Positions 43,717 through 53,621 are shown, counted from the stretch's first letter. The stretch: 53,867 nt of DNA from Bacteroidota bacterium (GCA_027592025.1 JAQCIQ010000013.1:1-53867), one strand, 5' to 3'. The notes: generated by a model not told the origin, from the sequence alone. Numbers and translations are program-made.

Positions 43717-44655
43717 TTATGCAAAGGCCGCTTTAATCTTGTCGAGCAAAACAAGAGCCAATTTTTGATGACTTTCTACAGTCCAACCAGCAATATGCGG
43801 CGATAAGATGACATTATCAGATTCCGACAAAAAAGAAAAAGCCTCAGGCAAGGTATTGTTTTTGAACATGTCTTCAAATGAAGATTTTTCATATTCCAAA
43901 ACGTCTAAAGCTGCACCTCTAATTTTTCCCGTTTTCAGGGCTTCAACCAAATCATCTGTTACCACAGCTTTGCCACGAGCAGTGTTGATGAGCCAAAAAG
44001 GTTTGACGAATTGACTGATAAATTTGGCATTGACCATGCCAATAGTAAGTTCTGTTTCGGGTACATGCAAACTGACAACGTCTGCACACTTTTGTAACTC
44101 CGCTAAACTCACCTGACGAGCATCATCATTGTCTATTCCGCTGATGATGTCGTGAAAAACCACTTTGACATTGAGGCCGCGAAGTACAGAGGCAAAAGCT
44201 TTTCCCATATGACCATAGCCTATCAGCCCAATGGTCTTTCCAGAAATCTCATGTCCACGGTTCGCTTCACGCAACCAAATTCCAGATTTCACCTGGTGGT
44301 TAACCCTCGGAAGGTGGTTGGTTAATGCAAGTAACATTCCCAAGGCGTGCTCAGCAAGGGCGGTTGAATTACCTTCTGGTGCCGAAAATAGCAGAATATT
44401 TTGGGAGAGGGCTTGATCGATGTCTATGTTTTCCATTCCTGCTCCCACCCGTGCAATGAATTTCAAATTTACAGCCCTAGATAAAAATGATTGATCAATA
44501 GGAAATCGACTTCTTACAACTAACCCATCAAACTGATCAATGGTCTGTTCAACTACTTCCTTAGGTTCGGAATAATTTTCGACATTCTCCCAACCCAACT
44601 GTCTTAAACCGTTGATGAGGTCGGGGTGATTGTAATCCAAATGAAGCACCCTCAT
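43717..44655 (-). CDS. D-2-hydroxyacid dehydrogenase (phosphoglycerate dehydrogenase-like)
   Basis: A 312-residue NAD-dependent oxidoreductase. Expected elements: LVVRSRFPIDQSFLSRAVNLKFIARVGAG (substrate loop), the Rossmann fingerprint IGLIGYGHMGKAFASVL, INTARGKAVVTDDLVEAL with the active-site Arg, the Glu in AALDVLEYE, and the His in VILSPHIAGWT. It could act as 3-phosphoglycerate dehydrogenase in serine synthesis, but it has no ACT domain and the substrate is not certain. Its ATG overlaps the mgtE stop (TGATG). Confidence 0.88.
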   Translation of the reverse strand: MRVLHLDYNHPDLINGLRQLGWENVENYSEPKEVVEQTIDQFDGLVVRSRFPIDQSFLSRAVNLKFIARVGAGMENIDIDQALSQNILLFSAPEGNSTALAEHALGMLLALTNHLPRVNHQVKSGIWLREANRGHEISGKTIGLIGYGHMGKAFASVLRGLNVKVVFHDIISGIDNDDARQVSLAELQKCADVVSLHVPETELTIGMVNAKFISQFVKPFWLINTARGKAVVTDDLVEALKTGKIRGAALDVLEYEKSSFEDMFKNNTLPEAFSFLSESDNVILSPHIAGWTVESHQKLALVLLDKIKAAFA

Positions 44656-46028
44656 CAGAACTGCAATATCAGTTTGGCAATCATGAAGAAAAGGAAAATT
44701 CCAAAAATATCATTGCTGGTAGTGATGAATGGACCGGTAGCAATGGCTGGGTCAATTCCTCTGCGATGCAATAATATGGGTACAAACGTGCCAATCAGAG
44801 CTGCGACAATTATGACACAGATCATTGATATGGCTACCGTTAAACTGAATAAAACATCGAAATTCAAAATAGCTCCAAACAAGACAACCAAAGTCCCTAA
44901 GGCTAATCCATTGATCAAACTGAGGCCAACTTCTTTCAGCAGTCGATTGACCAAGCTGCCTTTAACGTTGTCATTGGCCAAACCCTGAACGATAATGGCA
45001 CTCGATTGAACTCCTACATTACCAGCCATCGCAGCAACGAGAGGGGTAAAGAAAAACAAACTTTTTACGCTGGGTAGTGACATTACTTCTTCAAAATCCT
45101 GAAGAATCAATACACTAGCCAATCCCCCGAATAGGCCTAATATCAACCATGGCAAGCGTGCTCTGACCAGTTCAAAAATACTGTCATCGGCCTCTACTTC
45201 TTGAGTAATCCCTGCAGCCATTTGATAATCCTTTTCTGCTTCTTCCTTGATCACATCTACGATGTCATCAATAGTAATCCTACCCAACAAGCGCTTTTGT
45301 GGATCGACAACAGGAATGGCTTCAAGGTCATATTTCTGCATGAGTTTAGAAACTTCTTCTACGGAATCGGAAGCCTCGACATAATCTACTTTTGGAATAA
45401 AAATGGATTTGACAAAGTCTTTAGGTTTGGCTACCAAAAGATCTTTTAACGACAATCGACCGATGAGGCGGTCATTATCGTCAATCACATAAATGGAGTG
45501 CACCCTGGTTACAAATTCGGCCTGAATACGCATTTCTTTCACACACTGCGTGACGGTCCAATTTTCATTGACCTTAACCAACTCTTTAGCCATCAAAGAC
45601 CCTGCGGAATTTTCAGCATATTTCAGCAGTTCCTGGATATCGGCTTTGTGCTCCAAATCTTCGATCTTGGACATCACTTTCAGCTGCCGCTCTAATGATA
45701 ATTCGGCCACAATATCGGCGGCATCATCTGTATCCAACTCCGCAATTTCTTCCGCAATTTCTTGAGCCGATAAGTTTTCCAAGATTTTCTCGCGATCATC
45801 TTCATCGAGTTCCATAAGAACCTCAGCAGTGGTGTCACTGTCTAAGAGTTTGATGATGTAGGTCGCTTGATCAAGACTCAATTCACCCAAAACCTCGGCG
45901 ATATCAGCGTGATGGATGTCGTCAAAATAGACATGCAATGCGTCATCATCGCGAGATTGGATGAGAGAAATCACTTCCTTTCGGAGTTCTTCAGAAAACT
46001 GAAATCGGATGTATTCTTCCCGTGACAT
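44655..46028 (-). CDS. mgtE: magnesium transporter MgtE
   Basis: A Mg2+ channel of 457 residues in the inner membrane. Domain order: a superhelical N domain (1-135, repeats such as DIAEVLGEL and EIAEEIAELDTDDAADIVAEL), a CBS pair (about 140-260; KDLLVAKPKDFVKSIF, LEAIPVVDPQKRLLGRITIDDIVDVI), a linker helix and a five-helix pore domain (about 285-455). The pore domain has RLPWLILGLFGGLASVLIL and FFTPLVAAMAGNVGVQSSA, where the selectivity segment is intact. I use the ATG at 46028; a GTG at 46052, overlapping rsmA, would add eight residues. Part of the TPR-DUF4286-rsmA-mgtE operon. Confidence 0.93.
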   Translation of the reverse strand: MSREEYIRFQFSEELRKEVISLIQSRDDDALHVYFDDIHHADIAEVLGELSLDQATYIIKLLDSDTTAEVLMELDEDDREKILENLSAQEIAEEIAELDTDDAADIVAELSLERQLKVMSKIEDLEHKADIQELLKYAENSAGSLMAKELVKVNENWTVTQCVKEMRIQAEFVTRVHSIYVIDDNDRLIGRLSLKDLLVAKPKDFVKSIFIPKVDYVEASDSVEEVSKLMQKYDLEAIPVVDPQKRLLGRITIDDIVDVIKEEAEKDYQMAAGITQEVEADDSIFELVRARLPWLILGLFGGLASVLILQDFEEVMSLPSVKSLFFFTPLVAAMAGNVGVQSSAIIVQGLANDNVKGSLVNRLLKEVGLSLINGLALGTLVVLFGAILNFDVLFSLTVAISMICVIIVAALIGTFVPILLHRRGIDPAIATGPFITTSNDIFGIFLFFMIAKLILQF

Positions 46029-46041
46029 GATCAACTTGGAT

Positions 46042-46815
46042 TTATGTGTCACCTTGCAGTAACGTGGTCAATGACGTAAACTCCTGGACAGACAACTGTT
46101 CTGGCCGTTTGTCAAAGATACTACCTTCTTTCAAATTGTCACTCAATTCAAAGGTTTTTAAACTATTCCTTAAGGTCTTCCTTCTCTGTTGAAAAGCCGT
46201 CTTAACGACCTTAAAAAATAGGGCCTCATTGCAACCGAGGGTGAAATCTTCTTTGCGTTTTAAATGTATTACTCCCGATTCAACTCGAGGTGGCGGATTA
46301 AACACATGTGGTGGAACGGTAAATTCATAGGAGCAATGGTAAAAAGCTTGAGTCAATACAGACAATATGCCATAAACTTTACTGCCAGGCTGTGCACAAA
46401 TGCGTTCCGCAACTTCCTTTTGAAACATACCAGCCATTTCGGGAATCAAACTTTTGTATTCCAGCATTTTGAATACAATTTGAGTAGAAATGTTATAGGG
46501 ATAATTACCAATCATACTGATGGACTGTTTCGGAAAAAGAGCTGCCAAATCCAACTTTAAAATGTCCCTTTCTATGATTCTCTCAGCCAGTCCTAAATGA
46601 TGAGCCTTCAGGTATTCTATCGATTCTGGATCGATTTCAACCAGATACAATTTTGGCTCGAATGCGGTTAAATACTTGGTCAATACCCCCGTTCCAGGAC
46701 CTATTTCTAAAATCAAATCAGACGTCGTCGATTTGAGCAAATTGGCAATGTTTTGCGCAATGGATTGATCAGTTAAAAAATGCTGACCAAGATGCTTTTT
46801 GGCTTTGACAGTCAT
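46042..46815 (-). CDS. rsmA: 16S rRNA dimethyladenosine transferase
   Basis: Dimethylates two adjacent adenines near the 3' end of 16S rRNA (helix 45) during ribosome assembly. The 257-residue protein has [20 protein letters not shown] at the N-terminus, the SAM-binding motif [15 protein letters not shown], and a catalytic motif [12 protein letters not shown] (NYPY, the Bacteroidota variant of NLPY). [14 protein letters not shown] near the C-terminus is also typical. It overlaps the DUF4286 stop by one base (TGATG), so the pair is translationally coupled. The old name is ksgA. Confidence 0.95.
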   Translation of the reverse strand: MTVKAKKHLGQHFLTDQSIAQNIANLLKSTTSDLILEIGPGTGVLTKYLTAFEPKLYLVEIDPESIEYLKAHHLGLAERIIERDILKLDLAALFPKQSISMIGNYPYNISTQIVFKMLEYKSLIPEMAGMFQKEVAERICAQPGSKVYGILSVLTQAFYHCSYEFTVPPHVFNPPPRVESGVIHLKRKEDFTLGCNEALFFKVVKTAFQQRRKTLRNSLKTFELSDNLKEGSIFDKRPEQLSVQEFTSLTTLLQGDT

Positions 46816-47120
46816 CAGAATTCTTCTAAAACTTGAAGTTCTGTGCGGAAACCAATCATAGCCGATCCGAACAATTCCTCACCCTCTTTTCTCAATGCTG
46901 GGGCATGTTCCTCATAGTAGGAGTTGAGATCGTCCATAGACTTGGCCAGATATTGAATGGCATAGGTGGCTCCACCTTCCTCATGAGCCAAAACTCTTGA
47001 CAGGGTGGCCTTCTGAAACTTTTGTGTTGCCAATACTTGTGGTATATGCACCTTGATCCATTCAAGCCATTTGTCCTCCAGATGTTTTTCAATATGTATG
47101 GTTACGTTGTATATGTACAT
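46815..47120 (-). CDS. DUF4286 protein
   Basis: A 101-residue small cytoplasmic protein. It starts [20 protein letters not shown] and has [20 protein letters not shown] and a C-terminal [18 protein letters not shown]. The ferredoxin-like alpha/beta pattern and motif layout fit DUF4286. The gene is fixed between a TPR protein gene (5 nt upstream) and rsmA (overlap 1 nt), an order I recall as common in Flavobacteriales; this suggests, but does not show, a link to ribosome maturation. Function unknown. Confidence 0.9.
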   Translation of the reverse strand: MYIYNVTIHIEKHLEDKWLEWIKVHIPQVLATQKFQKATLSRVLAHEEGGATYAIQYLAKSMDDLNSYYEEHAPALRKEGEELFGSAMIGFRTELQVLEEF

Positions 47121-47125
47121 GATGT

Positions 47126-48904
47126 TTAATTTAAGTCATCTCCTCTCAATTGTCTGAATCGCCTTCTGGCCTCGACAAAAAATAGGCTCGAAGGATAATC
47201 AAATATGATCTTTTCAAAGTATTTCATCGCGTTATTTTTGTCGTTAAATTCACTTTGATAGAGCTTGGCCAATTCATAGCAGGCTTCGGCAGACAACAGA
47301 CCTGTGGGAAAGTCCTTGAGCACAGTCAAATAATTATTTTGAGCCTTAACAGGATCATTGACCAAATAGCAAAGTTGAGCCTGTGTTATTAGGGTTTGGG
47401 CGACGATGGACTCTGTTTTGTGATTTTTTAATATGGTGTCCAATAGAGCAATGGCTTCGTTATAACGTCCTTGAACTCTCATCAAATCGGCTTTGGCATA
47501 TTGTTTCAAAGCCAAATGCAAACTATCTTCTTGAGTATGATCAGAAATGAGTAATTTGAGCGCCAAAGCATCATTGGCCATTCGCTGAGACGTGGACGAC
47601 TTCAAAACTTTTAATTGGGATTCAGCCCATTCGAAGTCGCCTTTGTAAAAGCTGGTCTGTGCGATTTTAAACTTGGCTTCTTGGGCAATTGTACTGTTTT
47701 TCATGTCTATTTGAACCTTGGAATACTCCACCAAGGCCTCGTTGAATCGCTCTTCCATCACTAAAGCGTCGCCCAATAACAACTGAGTTTGTGCCAATTC
47801 AAAACCTTTCAGGTTGGACGAAGCGATGAGGGACTTCAGAAACTCTATTGCTCGAGGTGCATCGGATTGGTAATTAATCAAAAAATGGGCATAGGACAGC
47901 CCTAAGGAAACGGTGAAAGATCCTTGTCCGTATTCTTCAAAGAGCTTGTTGTATCTAGATTCTATTGGATCGTATTCGGCAGATTTTGCCATTTTAGCTT
48001 CAACTTCCACTTGACCGATTTGGGCTTTTAGACGCATCCCTCTTTCTGGTGATTGCTCAACAAGGTAGACATAGATGCGTTTGGCCAAGGGCAATTGATC
48101 ATTATCTTCACACAATTCAGCCAATTGAAAAATAGGGTTCAAAGTAGATCCTTGACGGGCGAAAATGGCCTTTTCTTGCATAAAAGCGGCAGCAAAATCA
48201 TTCTGTTGCACAAACAGCCAGCTCAAAAAATCGTTCCACATGATGTCGGGAAACTCTTGGAGCTTTTCCAACAAAAGTTTTTTGAGCAACTGATTGTTTG
48301 GGTTTTCAGAATTGTCAGTAATGTATTTTGAAAAATCTCTTTTGGCATAGCCAGCATAAACTGGATTTACCAAAGCAAGCTCCAAATACTTTTGAAAAAA
48401 TTTGTCAACCTCTCCCTTCTCGCCATAGAATCGGGTGAGTTGTAGTAAAAAATTGGGTTGAGGTTGGATAGCTATAGTTTGCTCCAAAGCTTGAATCGCT
48501 CTGTCCAACAATCCTCTCTGTCGAAATCGATCGGCGACATAATTGGTGTAAATGGGGTTTTCTTCCAATTTAACCAAGGCTTGGTCGTAATACTTCTCGG
48601 ACAAAACTGGGTCATTTTGCAAACTGTAGTTATAGCCCAATTCAACCAAAAATTGAGGATTCGGTTGGTCAATGGCCTTTATCAACAAGTTTTGTGCTAC
48701 CTGATATTGTTCCAATTCTTGATGAATGGTAACCATTTGAAACAAATAGCCTGAGTTGGTAGGATTGTCTTGATACAATTTTTGGTAAATCGACAAGGCT
48801 TTGCCATATTCGGCTTGGTCAAAATAATTTTGCGCCAAATCTTCTTGCTGGGCGAATACAGTCCCCATCAAAAACAATCCTACAAAACAAAATATTGCTT
48901 TCAT
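47126..48904 (-). CDS. secreted TPR-repeat protein
   Basis: A 592-residue protein with a Sec signal peptide (MKAIFCFVGLFLMGTVFAQQ). Almost all of it is TPR-type helical repeats: ARSLS-like ALSIYQKLYQDNPTNSGYLF near 37, DPVLSEKYYDQALVKLEENP, ALVEYSKVQID, NEAIALLDTILKNHKTESIV and KYFEKIIFDYPSSLFFVEAR near the C-terminus. No catalytic domain is seen. It is the first gene of the operon with DUF4286 and rsmA. Likely a periplasmic scaffold or assembly factor; partners unknown. A -7-like TATTTTTG is present at 48981-48988 (minus). Confidence 0.85.
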   Translation of the reverse strand: MKAIFCFVGLFLMGTVFAQQEDLAQNYFDQAEYGKALSIYQKLYQDNPTNSGYLFQMVTIHQELEQYQVAQNLLIKAIDQPNPQFLVELGYNYSLQNDPVLSEKYYDQALVKLEENPIYTNYVADRFRQRGLLDRAIQALEQTIAIQPQPNFLLQLTRFYGEKGEVDKFFQKYLELALVNPVYAGYAKRDFSKYITDNSENPNNQLLKKLLLEKLQEFPDIMWNDFLSWLFVQQNDFAAAFMQEKAIFARQGSTLNPIFQLAELCEDNDQLPLAKRIYVYLVEQSPERGMRLKAQIGQVEVEAKMAKSAEYDPIESRYNKLFEEYGQGSFTVSLGLSYAHFLINYQSDAPRAIEFLKSLIASSNLKGFELAQTQLLLGDALVMEERFNEALVEYSKVQIDMKNSTIAQEAKFKIAQTSFYKGDFEWAESQLKVLKSSTSQRMANDALALKLLISDHTQEDSLHLALKQYAKADLMRVQGRYNEAIALLDTILKNHKTESIVAQTLITQAQLCYLVNDPVKAQNNYLTVLKDFPTGLLSAEACYELAKLYQSEFNDKNNAMKYFEKIIFDYPSSLFFVEARRRFRQLRGDDLN

Positions 48905-49001
48905 AAATATTGAACGATTTTGACTTGAGTCCCTCTTAACGCTAGGCTAGGAAGTCGTTTACAGTTCAAATGGGAAAATACAAAAATAGATGCTGATTGA
49001 C

Positions 49002-50273
49002 TTACTCTATTATTGAAAATCCAGTATAGGGTACCAAAGCAGATGGGATCAAGATTCCTGCCTCTGTTTGGTTATTCTCCAACAAAGCAGCAAGAACGCG
49101 AGGCAAGGCTAGAGAACTTCCATTCAATGTATGAGCCAATCTATTTTTTCCGTCCGCATCTTTATATCTGAGTTTTAAGCGGTTGGATTGGAAAGTCTCA
49201 AAGTTGGAAACTGAGCTTATTTCGAGCCACCTTTCTTGTGCTGCCGAATATACTTCAAAATCATAGGTTAGTGCCGAGGTAAAGCCCATATCTCCACCGC
49301 AGAGTCTGAGGATTCGGTACGGTAATTCTAATTTGGCCAAGATAGACTTAACATGATCCACCATGACTTCCAAAGCGGCATAGGAATTTTCAGGCTTTTC
49401 AACCCTAACAATTTCAACCTTGTCAAATTGATGCAAGCGATTTAAACCCCGAACATGTGCGCCATAACTCCCAGCTTCTCTGCGGAAACAAGGTGTGTAT
49501 CCTGTCATGGCTTGGGGAAGTGATGCTTCATCGAGCAGCACATCTCTAAACAAATTGGTAATCGGCACTTCAGCAGTTGGAATTAAGTACAGTTGATCAA
49601 CGGTCGCCTCGTACATTTGACCTTCCTTATCAGGCAACTGTCCTGTCCCCATGGCTGAATCGGCATTGACCAAGTGTGGAACTTGAACTTCCTGATATCC
49701 AGCAGCGGTGTTTTCATCCAAGAAAAAAGCAATTAAGGCACGTTGTAATTTAGCTCCCTTACCTTTGTATACCGGAAAACCAGCACCAGTAATTTTATTG
49801 CCCAATTCAAAATCTATCAAATCGTATTGATGCGCCAAATCCCAATGAGGCATGGCAGAAGAAGGCAGCACAGGGACATCACCGTCTTTAAATACTTCCT
49901 CATTATCATCTGCAGAACTCCCCTGCCTTACTGACTCATGAGGAACGTTGGGCAGTTGCAGTAACGCTTCTTTTAGTTGATCAACAGTAGCAGTCAAGTG
50001 ATCGTTCAGAACCTTAGATTGTTCCTTGAGTTGAGTGGTTTGAGTTTTGAGGTTATTGGCTTCTTGTTGCTTACCAGATTGAAACAACGTTCCAATTTCC
50101 TTAGAAAGTCGATTAGACTCAGAGAGCATATTGTCCAACTCTGCTTGGGTTTTGCGCCGAACCTCGTCAAGTCTGAGAATTTCGTCCAAATCAGCAGTAA
50201 CGTGAAGGTTTCTCTTTTCGAGTCCTCGGACAACATCTGCTTTGTGATCCCTAATTTTATTGACTTCTAACAT
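49002..50273 (-). CDS. serS: seryl-tRNA synthetase
   Basis: Charges tRNA-Ser (and tRNA-Sec where present); 423 residues. The N-terminal long antiparallel coiled coil (about residues 1-110; RRKTQAELDNMLSESNRLSK) binds the tRNA variable arm. Class II motifs: LYLIPTAEVPITN, motif 2 FRREAGSYGAHVRGLNRLHQFDKVEI, and motif 3 in LNGSSLALPRVLAALLEN. It is a separate unit, with a TAATTTTG element just upstream (50290-50297). Confidence 0.96.
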   Translation of the reverse strand: MLEVNKIRDHKADVVRGLEKRNLHVTADLDEILRLDEVRRKTQAELDNMLSESNRLSKEIGTLFQSGKQQEANNLKTQTTQLKEQSKVLNDHLTATVDQLKEALLQLPNVPHESVRQGSSADDNEEVFKDGDVPVLPSSAMPHWDLAHQYDLIDFELGNKITGAGFPVYKGKGAKLQRALIAFFLDENTAAGYQEVQVPHLVNADSAMGTGQLPDKEGQMYEATVDQLYLIPTAEVPITNLFRDVLLDEASLPQAMTGYTPCFRREAGSYGAHVRGLNRLHQFDKVEIVRVEKPENSYAALEVMVDHVKSILAKLELPYRILRLCGGDMGFTSALTYDFEVYSAAQERWLEISSVSNFETFQSNRLKLRYKDADGKNRLAHTLNGSSLALPRVLAALLENNQTEAGILIPSALVPYTGFSIIE

Positions 50274-50289
50274 TATTCTACTTTAAAAT

Positions 50290-50297
50290 CAAAATTA
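50290..50297 (-). promoter_or_regulatory. possible -7 element of serS
   Basis: TAATTTTG on the minus strand matches TAnnTTTG, 16 nt before the ATG. No TTTG at the expected -33 distance. Confidence 0.3.
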
Positions 50298-50343
50298 CAC
50301 ATTCTGTCTTTTAATACGGGCCAAGAACATCTACTTTCTTCAA

Positions 50344-51267
50344 TTATTTCTTCAAAATTGTGAGGGCTCGGTCTTTGTCCTCAAACAATTGAGATTTCAA
50401 AGCCTCAATGTCATCAAATTTAATTTCATCCCTCAATCGAGACACGAAATGAACTTCTAAATTTTCGCCATACAAGTCCCCCTCGAAGTCAAAAAGATGA
50501 ACTTCAATACTAATTCCTTGATCGGATAGTGTTGGATTATAACCGATGTTCATCATACCGTCAAATTTGCTCCGATTCCAAAGCACCCTAACGGCATAGA
50601 CTCCATTTTTAGGAATAAGCTTGTAGTCGTTTTCCAATTGGAGGTTTGCCGTAGGATATCCCAACTTTCTGCCACGTGCATGGCCATGGATCACTTTTCC
50701 GACAAACTTAAAATTGTAACCAAGATATTGCGAAGCCAAATCAACCTCTCCGTTTTTTAAAGCGTTTCTTATTTTAGTAGAACTTATGGTAACCTCGGCT
50801 ATATCCTGTGCCTCAATTTGCTCTACCTCAAAATTGAATTGAGCCCCAAATTCAATCAAGTCGTCGACGTTAGCTTCTCTGTTATTGCCAAATCGGTGAT
50901 CGTAACCCACCACCAGATGAGCAACACCCAGACCAGTGACCAAAATATTTTGAACGAATTCTGAGGCCGACTGATTGGAGAACTCCCTTGTAAATGGGAG
51001 TACAATCAGATAATCTACTCCCAAGTCGCCCAAAAGCTTAGATTTTTCCTCGATCGTATTAAGCAATTTGATCCCATGCTCTGCGCTAAGGACCATTCGT
51101 GGGTGAGGGAAAAAAGTCAGAACGACTGATTTTAATCCTTTGGCTTGAGCAATTTCGACCAAATGATTGATGATTTTTTGATGACCAACATGCACACCGT
51201 CGAAAGTGCCAATGGTGACCGCCGACTTCTGATGTCTCAATACTTCAAAAGAATCTGATACAATCAA
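50344..51267 (-). CDS. ribF: bifunctional riboflavin kinase / FAD synthetase
   Basis: Makes FMN and then FAD from riboflavin and ATP. The 307-residue protein has an N-terminal FAD-synthetase nucleotidyltransferase domain (VTIGTFDGVHVGHQKI, TFFPHPR, VVGYDHRFGNNREA, ISSTKIRNAL) and a C-terminal flavokinase domain (about 180-300; GHARGRKLGYPTANLQLEN, NGVYAV, NIGYNPTL). No ATG is near; the start is a TTG at 51267 (LIVSDSFEV...), 10 nt after pth, so the pair is an operon. Confidence 0.93.
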   Translation of the reverse strand: MIVSDSFEVLRHQKSAVTIGTFDGVHVGHQKIINHLVEIAQAKGLKSVVLTFFPHPRMVLSAEHGIKLLNTIEEKSKLLGDLGVDYLIVLPFTREFSNQSASEFVQNILVTGLGVAHLVVGYDHRFGNNREANVDDLIEFGAQFNFEVEQIEAQDIAEVTISSTKIRNALKNGEVDLASQYLGYNFKFVGKVIHGHARGRKLGYPTANLQLENDYKLIPKNGVYAVRVLWNRSKFDGMMNIGYNPTLSDQGISIEVHLFDFEGDLYGENLEVHFVSRLRDEIKFDDIEALKSQLFEDKDRALTILKK

Positions 51268-51277
51268 TGGTTCAAGT

Positions 51278-51898
51278 TTAATTGCCGTTAAATTGATTCA
51301 TTGCTTTTTGAACGCCCTGAAGAACGAAGGCCTCTGTCAATGCGACACATTGTTCCACCCGTTCTGGCAATGCCGCCATTTCCTCCTCGGACCAAGTTCC
51401 CAATACAAAATCCACTTGATGATTGGGGTTAAATGCAGATCCAATGCCAAATCTCAATCGGTTGTAATTGGATGAATTCAACTCTTGTTCAATACTTTTC
51501 AAGCCGTTGTGACCGGCGTGACTGCCTTTGGTTCTTAACCTAATGCTTCCAAAAGGCAAATGAAGGTCATCGGTCAGGATGAGCAAATGTTCTGATTCTA
51601 TTTTCTGAGCTTTAATCCAATGAAGTACAGCCTTACCGCTCAGATTCATAAAGGTATCTGGCTTAAGGAGCATGAGTAAACGGCCTCTAATTTTGACCTG
51701 TGCCATCGCACCAAAACGAGTTGATTGAAAAGTAGCCTCGTGTTTGTTGGCAATGGCTTCGACAATAGAAAAACCAATATTATGACGCGTATTTTGATAA
51801 TCAGCGCCAATATTTCCTAATCCAACAATGAGAAATTTCTTCATCAGCTGTTCGTCAGATGCATGCTTTCTTTTTTTGAGAAAATTAAACCAAGTCAT
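51278..51898 (-). CDS. pth: peptidyl-tRNA hydrolase
   Basis: Frees tRNA from prematurely released peptidyl-tRNA; 206 residues. The catalytic core begins KKFLIVGLGNIGADYQNTRHN, with the expected Asn and His (NTRHNIGF), KPDTFMNLSGKAV and LILTDDLHLPFGSIRLR with the catalytic Asp, then GSHAGHNGLKSI. Residues 1-18, basic and Lys-rich (FLKKRKHASDEQLM), precede the core. Short extensions of this sort are common in flavobacterial Pth, so I keep the first ATG; an internal ATG at 51844 is the alternative. First gene of a pth-ribF unit. Confidence 0.94.
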   Translation of the reverse strand: MTWFNFLKKRKHASDEQLMKKFLIVGLGNIGADYQNTRHNIGFSIVEAIANKHEATFQSTRFGAMAQVKIRGRLLMLLKPDTFMNLSGKAVLHWIKAQKIESEHLLILTDDLHLPFGSIRLRTKGSHAGHNGLKSIEQELNSSNYNRLRFGIGSAFNPNHQVDFVLGTWSEEEMAALPERVEQCVALTEAFVLQGVQKAMNQFNGN

Positions 51899-51905
51899 GA
51901 TGTAA

Positions 51906-51938
51906 AATTAAAAAAGCATTCCGAATAAGAATGCTTTT
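51906..51938 (-). terminator. intrinsic terminator after rplY
   Basis: On the minus strand a stem of about 10 bp, AAAAGCATTC/GAATGCTTTT (arms 51929-51938 and 51912-51921) with a TTATTCG loop, is followed by a T-rich run. It ends the prs-rplY transcript before pth. Confidence 0.8.
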
Positions 51939-51964
51939 CTAATATCATTAAAAAGACATTGGAC

Positions 51965-52612
51965 TTATTCAGCCGAAGTTTCATCGGCTGAACTGTCGGC
52001 TTGACTTCCAGAAACTTCTCCTTCTTCTCCTTCAGTCTCTTCCTCTTCTTCACTCAAACTGGCAGAAGCTCTAGAACGTCTTACCAGACATATAACGGTA
52101 TTGTCTGGATGCAAGAATGTATAGTCCTCTGAAAATAGTTCAGTGATATACAGTTTGCTTCCGATTTTCAATTTAGAGATGTCAGCTTGAATAAAGTCTG
52201 GCAAATTAGCAGGAAGGGCTTTGATTTTCAACTTGCGCTTGTTGCGTAAGAGATTACCCCCGTTTCTAACTCCAGGAGAGCTTCCAACGATAACCACAGG
52301 AATCTCCATAGTCACCATCTTGTCGTCGTACAATTGGTAAAAGTCAATGTGTAAAATTCTGTCGGTAACAGGGTGAAATTGAATGTCTTGTAAAACCGCT
52401 TTGAAAGAGGTTTTGTCGTCTAAGGCAATTACAACTGTATGCGCGTTAGGCGTATAAACCAGTTTTGAAAAAGCCAACTCAGGTGCTGAGAAATGTACTG
52501 GTTGGTCTCCTCCGTATAACACGCAAGGTACCGCTCCAGCATTACGTAAGGCTTGAGTTGCTTTCTTGCCCACGCTTTCTCTTTTCGATCCATTGATTGT
52601 AATTGATTTCAT
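51965..52612 (-). CDS. rplY: ribosomal protein bL25 (general stress protein Ctc type)
   Basis: Binds 5S rRNA in the large subunit. The 215-residue long (TL5/Ctc-like) form starts [21 protein letters not shown] and includes [35 protein letters not shown] and a C-terminal beta domain (to about 180). The tail of about 30 residues is strongly acidic and low in complexity ([18 protein letters not shown]), typical of this form in Bacteroidota. It follows prs by 18 nt and is followed by a terminator. Coding sequence for the acidic tail is repetitive, so small length changes are likely between strains. Confidence 0.95.
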   Translation of the reverse strand: MKSITINGSKRESVGKKATQALRNAGAVPCVLYGGDQPVHFSAPELAFSKLVYTPNAHTVVIALDDKTSFKAVLQDIQFHPVTDRILHIDFYQLYDDKMVTMEIPVVIVGSSPGVRNGGNLLRNKRKLKIKALPANLPDFIQADISKLKIGSKLYITELFSEDYTFLHPDNTVICLVRRSRASASLSEEEEETEGEEGEVSGSQADSSADETSAE

Positions 52613-52630
52613 AATTATTTTTAAGTTAAA

Positions 52631-53572
52631 CTACATGATGAACTTTGAACTGATAGACTCGTTGTGATGTACATTATACATGACTTCAGCAAACAAATCG
52701 GCACAGGTCAATACTTTAATTTTTTTACATTCCTGACGTAGCGGAATTGAATCCGTTACAATCAATTCTTGGAGCTGCGACTTCTCAATACGATCGTAGG
52801 CATCATCCGACAAAACTGGATGTGTACAGATGGCTCGAACGCTCAATGCGCCACGTTCCATCATAAGATCGGCAGCTTTGGTCAAAGTGCCAGCAGTGTC
52901 CACCATATCATCTACAAGGATAACATTTTTACCCGCAACCTCTCCAATCAATTCCATATAAGTGACCTGATTGGCTTTTTCTCTTTGCTTGTAGCAGATC
53001 ACAACGTCACTTTCAAGTGCTTTGGAGTAGGCATAAGCACGCTTGGAACCACCCATATCCGGCGAAGCTATGGTCAAATTGTCCAGGCCTAAACTTTGGA
53101 CGTAAGGCAGAAAAATGGTTGACGCAAACAGGTGATCCACTGGCTTTTCGAAGAAACCTTGGATTTGATCTGCGTGCAAATCCATTGTAATAATTCTTGT
53201 GGCCCCTGCCGTTTCAAGCATTTTGGCAACCAATTTGGCCGCTATAGGCACACGAGGCTTGTCTTTTCTGTCTTGTCGGGCCCAACCAAAATAGGGCATG
53301 ACAGCAGTAATATGTCTAGCAGAAGCGCGTTTGGCACCGTCTATCATCAATAACAATTCCATCAAATTTCTAGGGCCTGGATGGGTAGAACCAATCAAAA
53401 ACACGCGGGCACCACGAACAGACTCCTCAAAGGAAGTTTGGAATTCTCCATCACTATAGGTGCTTGTGTTAACCTGCCCTAGCGGAGCGTCAAAAGCCTT
53501 TGCAATCTTGGCAGAAAGCTCTGCACTCTGAGTACAGGGGAATATTTTTACATCCTTGGCTTGGGTTGACAT
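52631..53572 (-). CDS. prs: ribose-phosphate pyrophosphokinase
   Basis: Makes PRPP from ribose-5-phosphate and ATP for nucleotide, His and Trp synthesis. The 313-residue protein has KIFPCTQSAELSAKIAKAFDAPLG at the N-terminus, the ATP loop region YFGWARQDRKDKPRVPIAAKL, TMDLHADQIQGFF, ASPDMGGSKRA and the PRPP-binding loop NVILVDDMVDTAGTLTKAADL. Operon with rplY, an order seen in many bacteria. TACATTTG, a -7 box, is upstream. Confidence 0.96.
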   Translation of the reverse strand: MSTQAKDVKIFPCTQSAELSAKIAKAFDAPLGQVNTSTYSDGEFQTSFEESVRGARVFLIGSTHPGPRNLMELLLMIDGAKRASARHITAVMPYFGWARQDRKDKPRVPIAAKLVAKMLETAGATRIITMDLHADQIQGFFEKPVDHLFASTIFLPYVQSLGLDNLTIASPDMGGSKRAYAYSKALESDVVICYKQREKANQVTYMELIGEVAGKNVILVDDMVDTAGTLTKAADLMMERGALSVRAICTHPVLSDDAYDRIEKSQLQELIVTDSIPLRQECKKIKVLTCADLFAEVMYNVHHNESISSKFIM

Positions 53573-53621
53573 TTGTTCTAAAATAATCTAATAGTGAGAT
53601 TTAGCTATTTTTACTGAGGTG

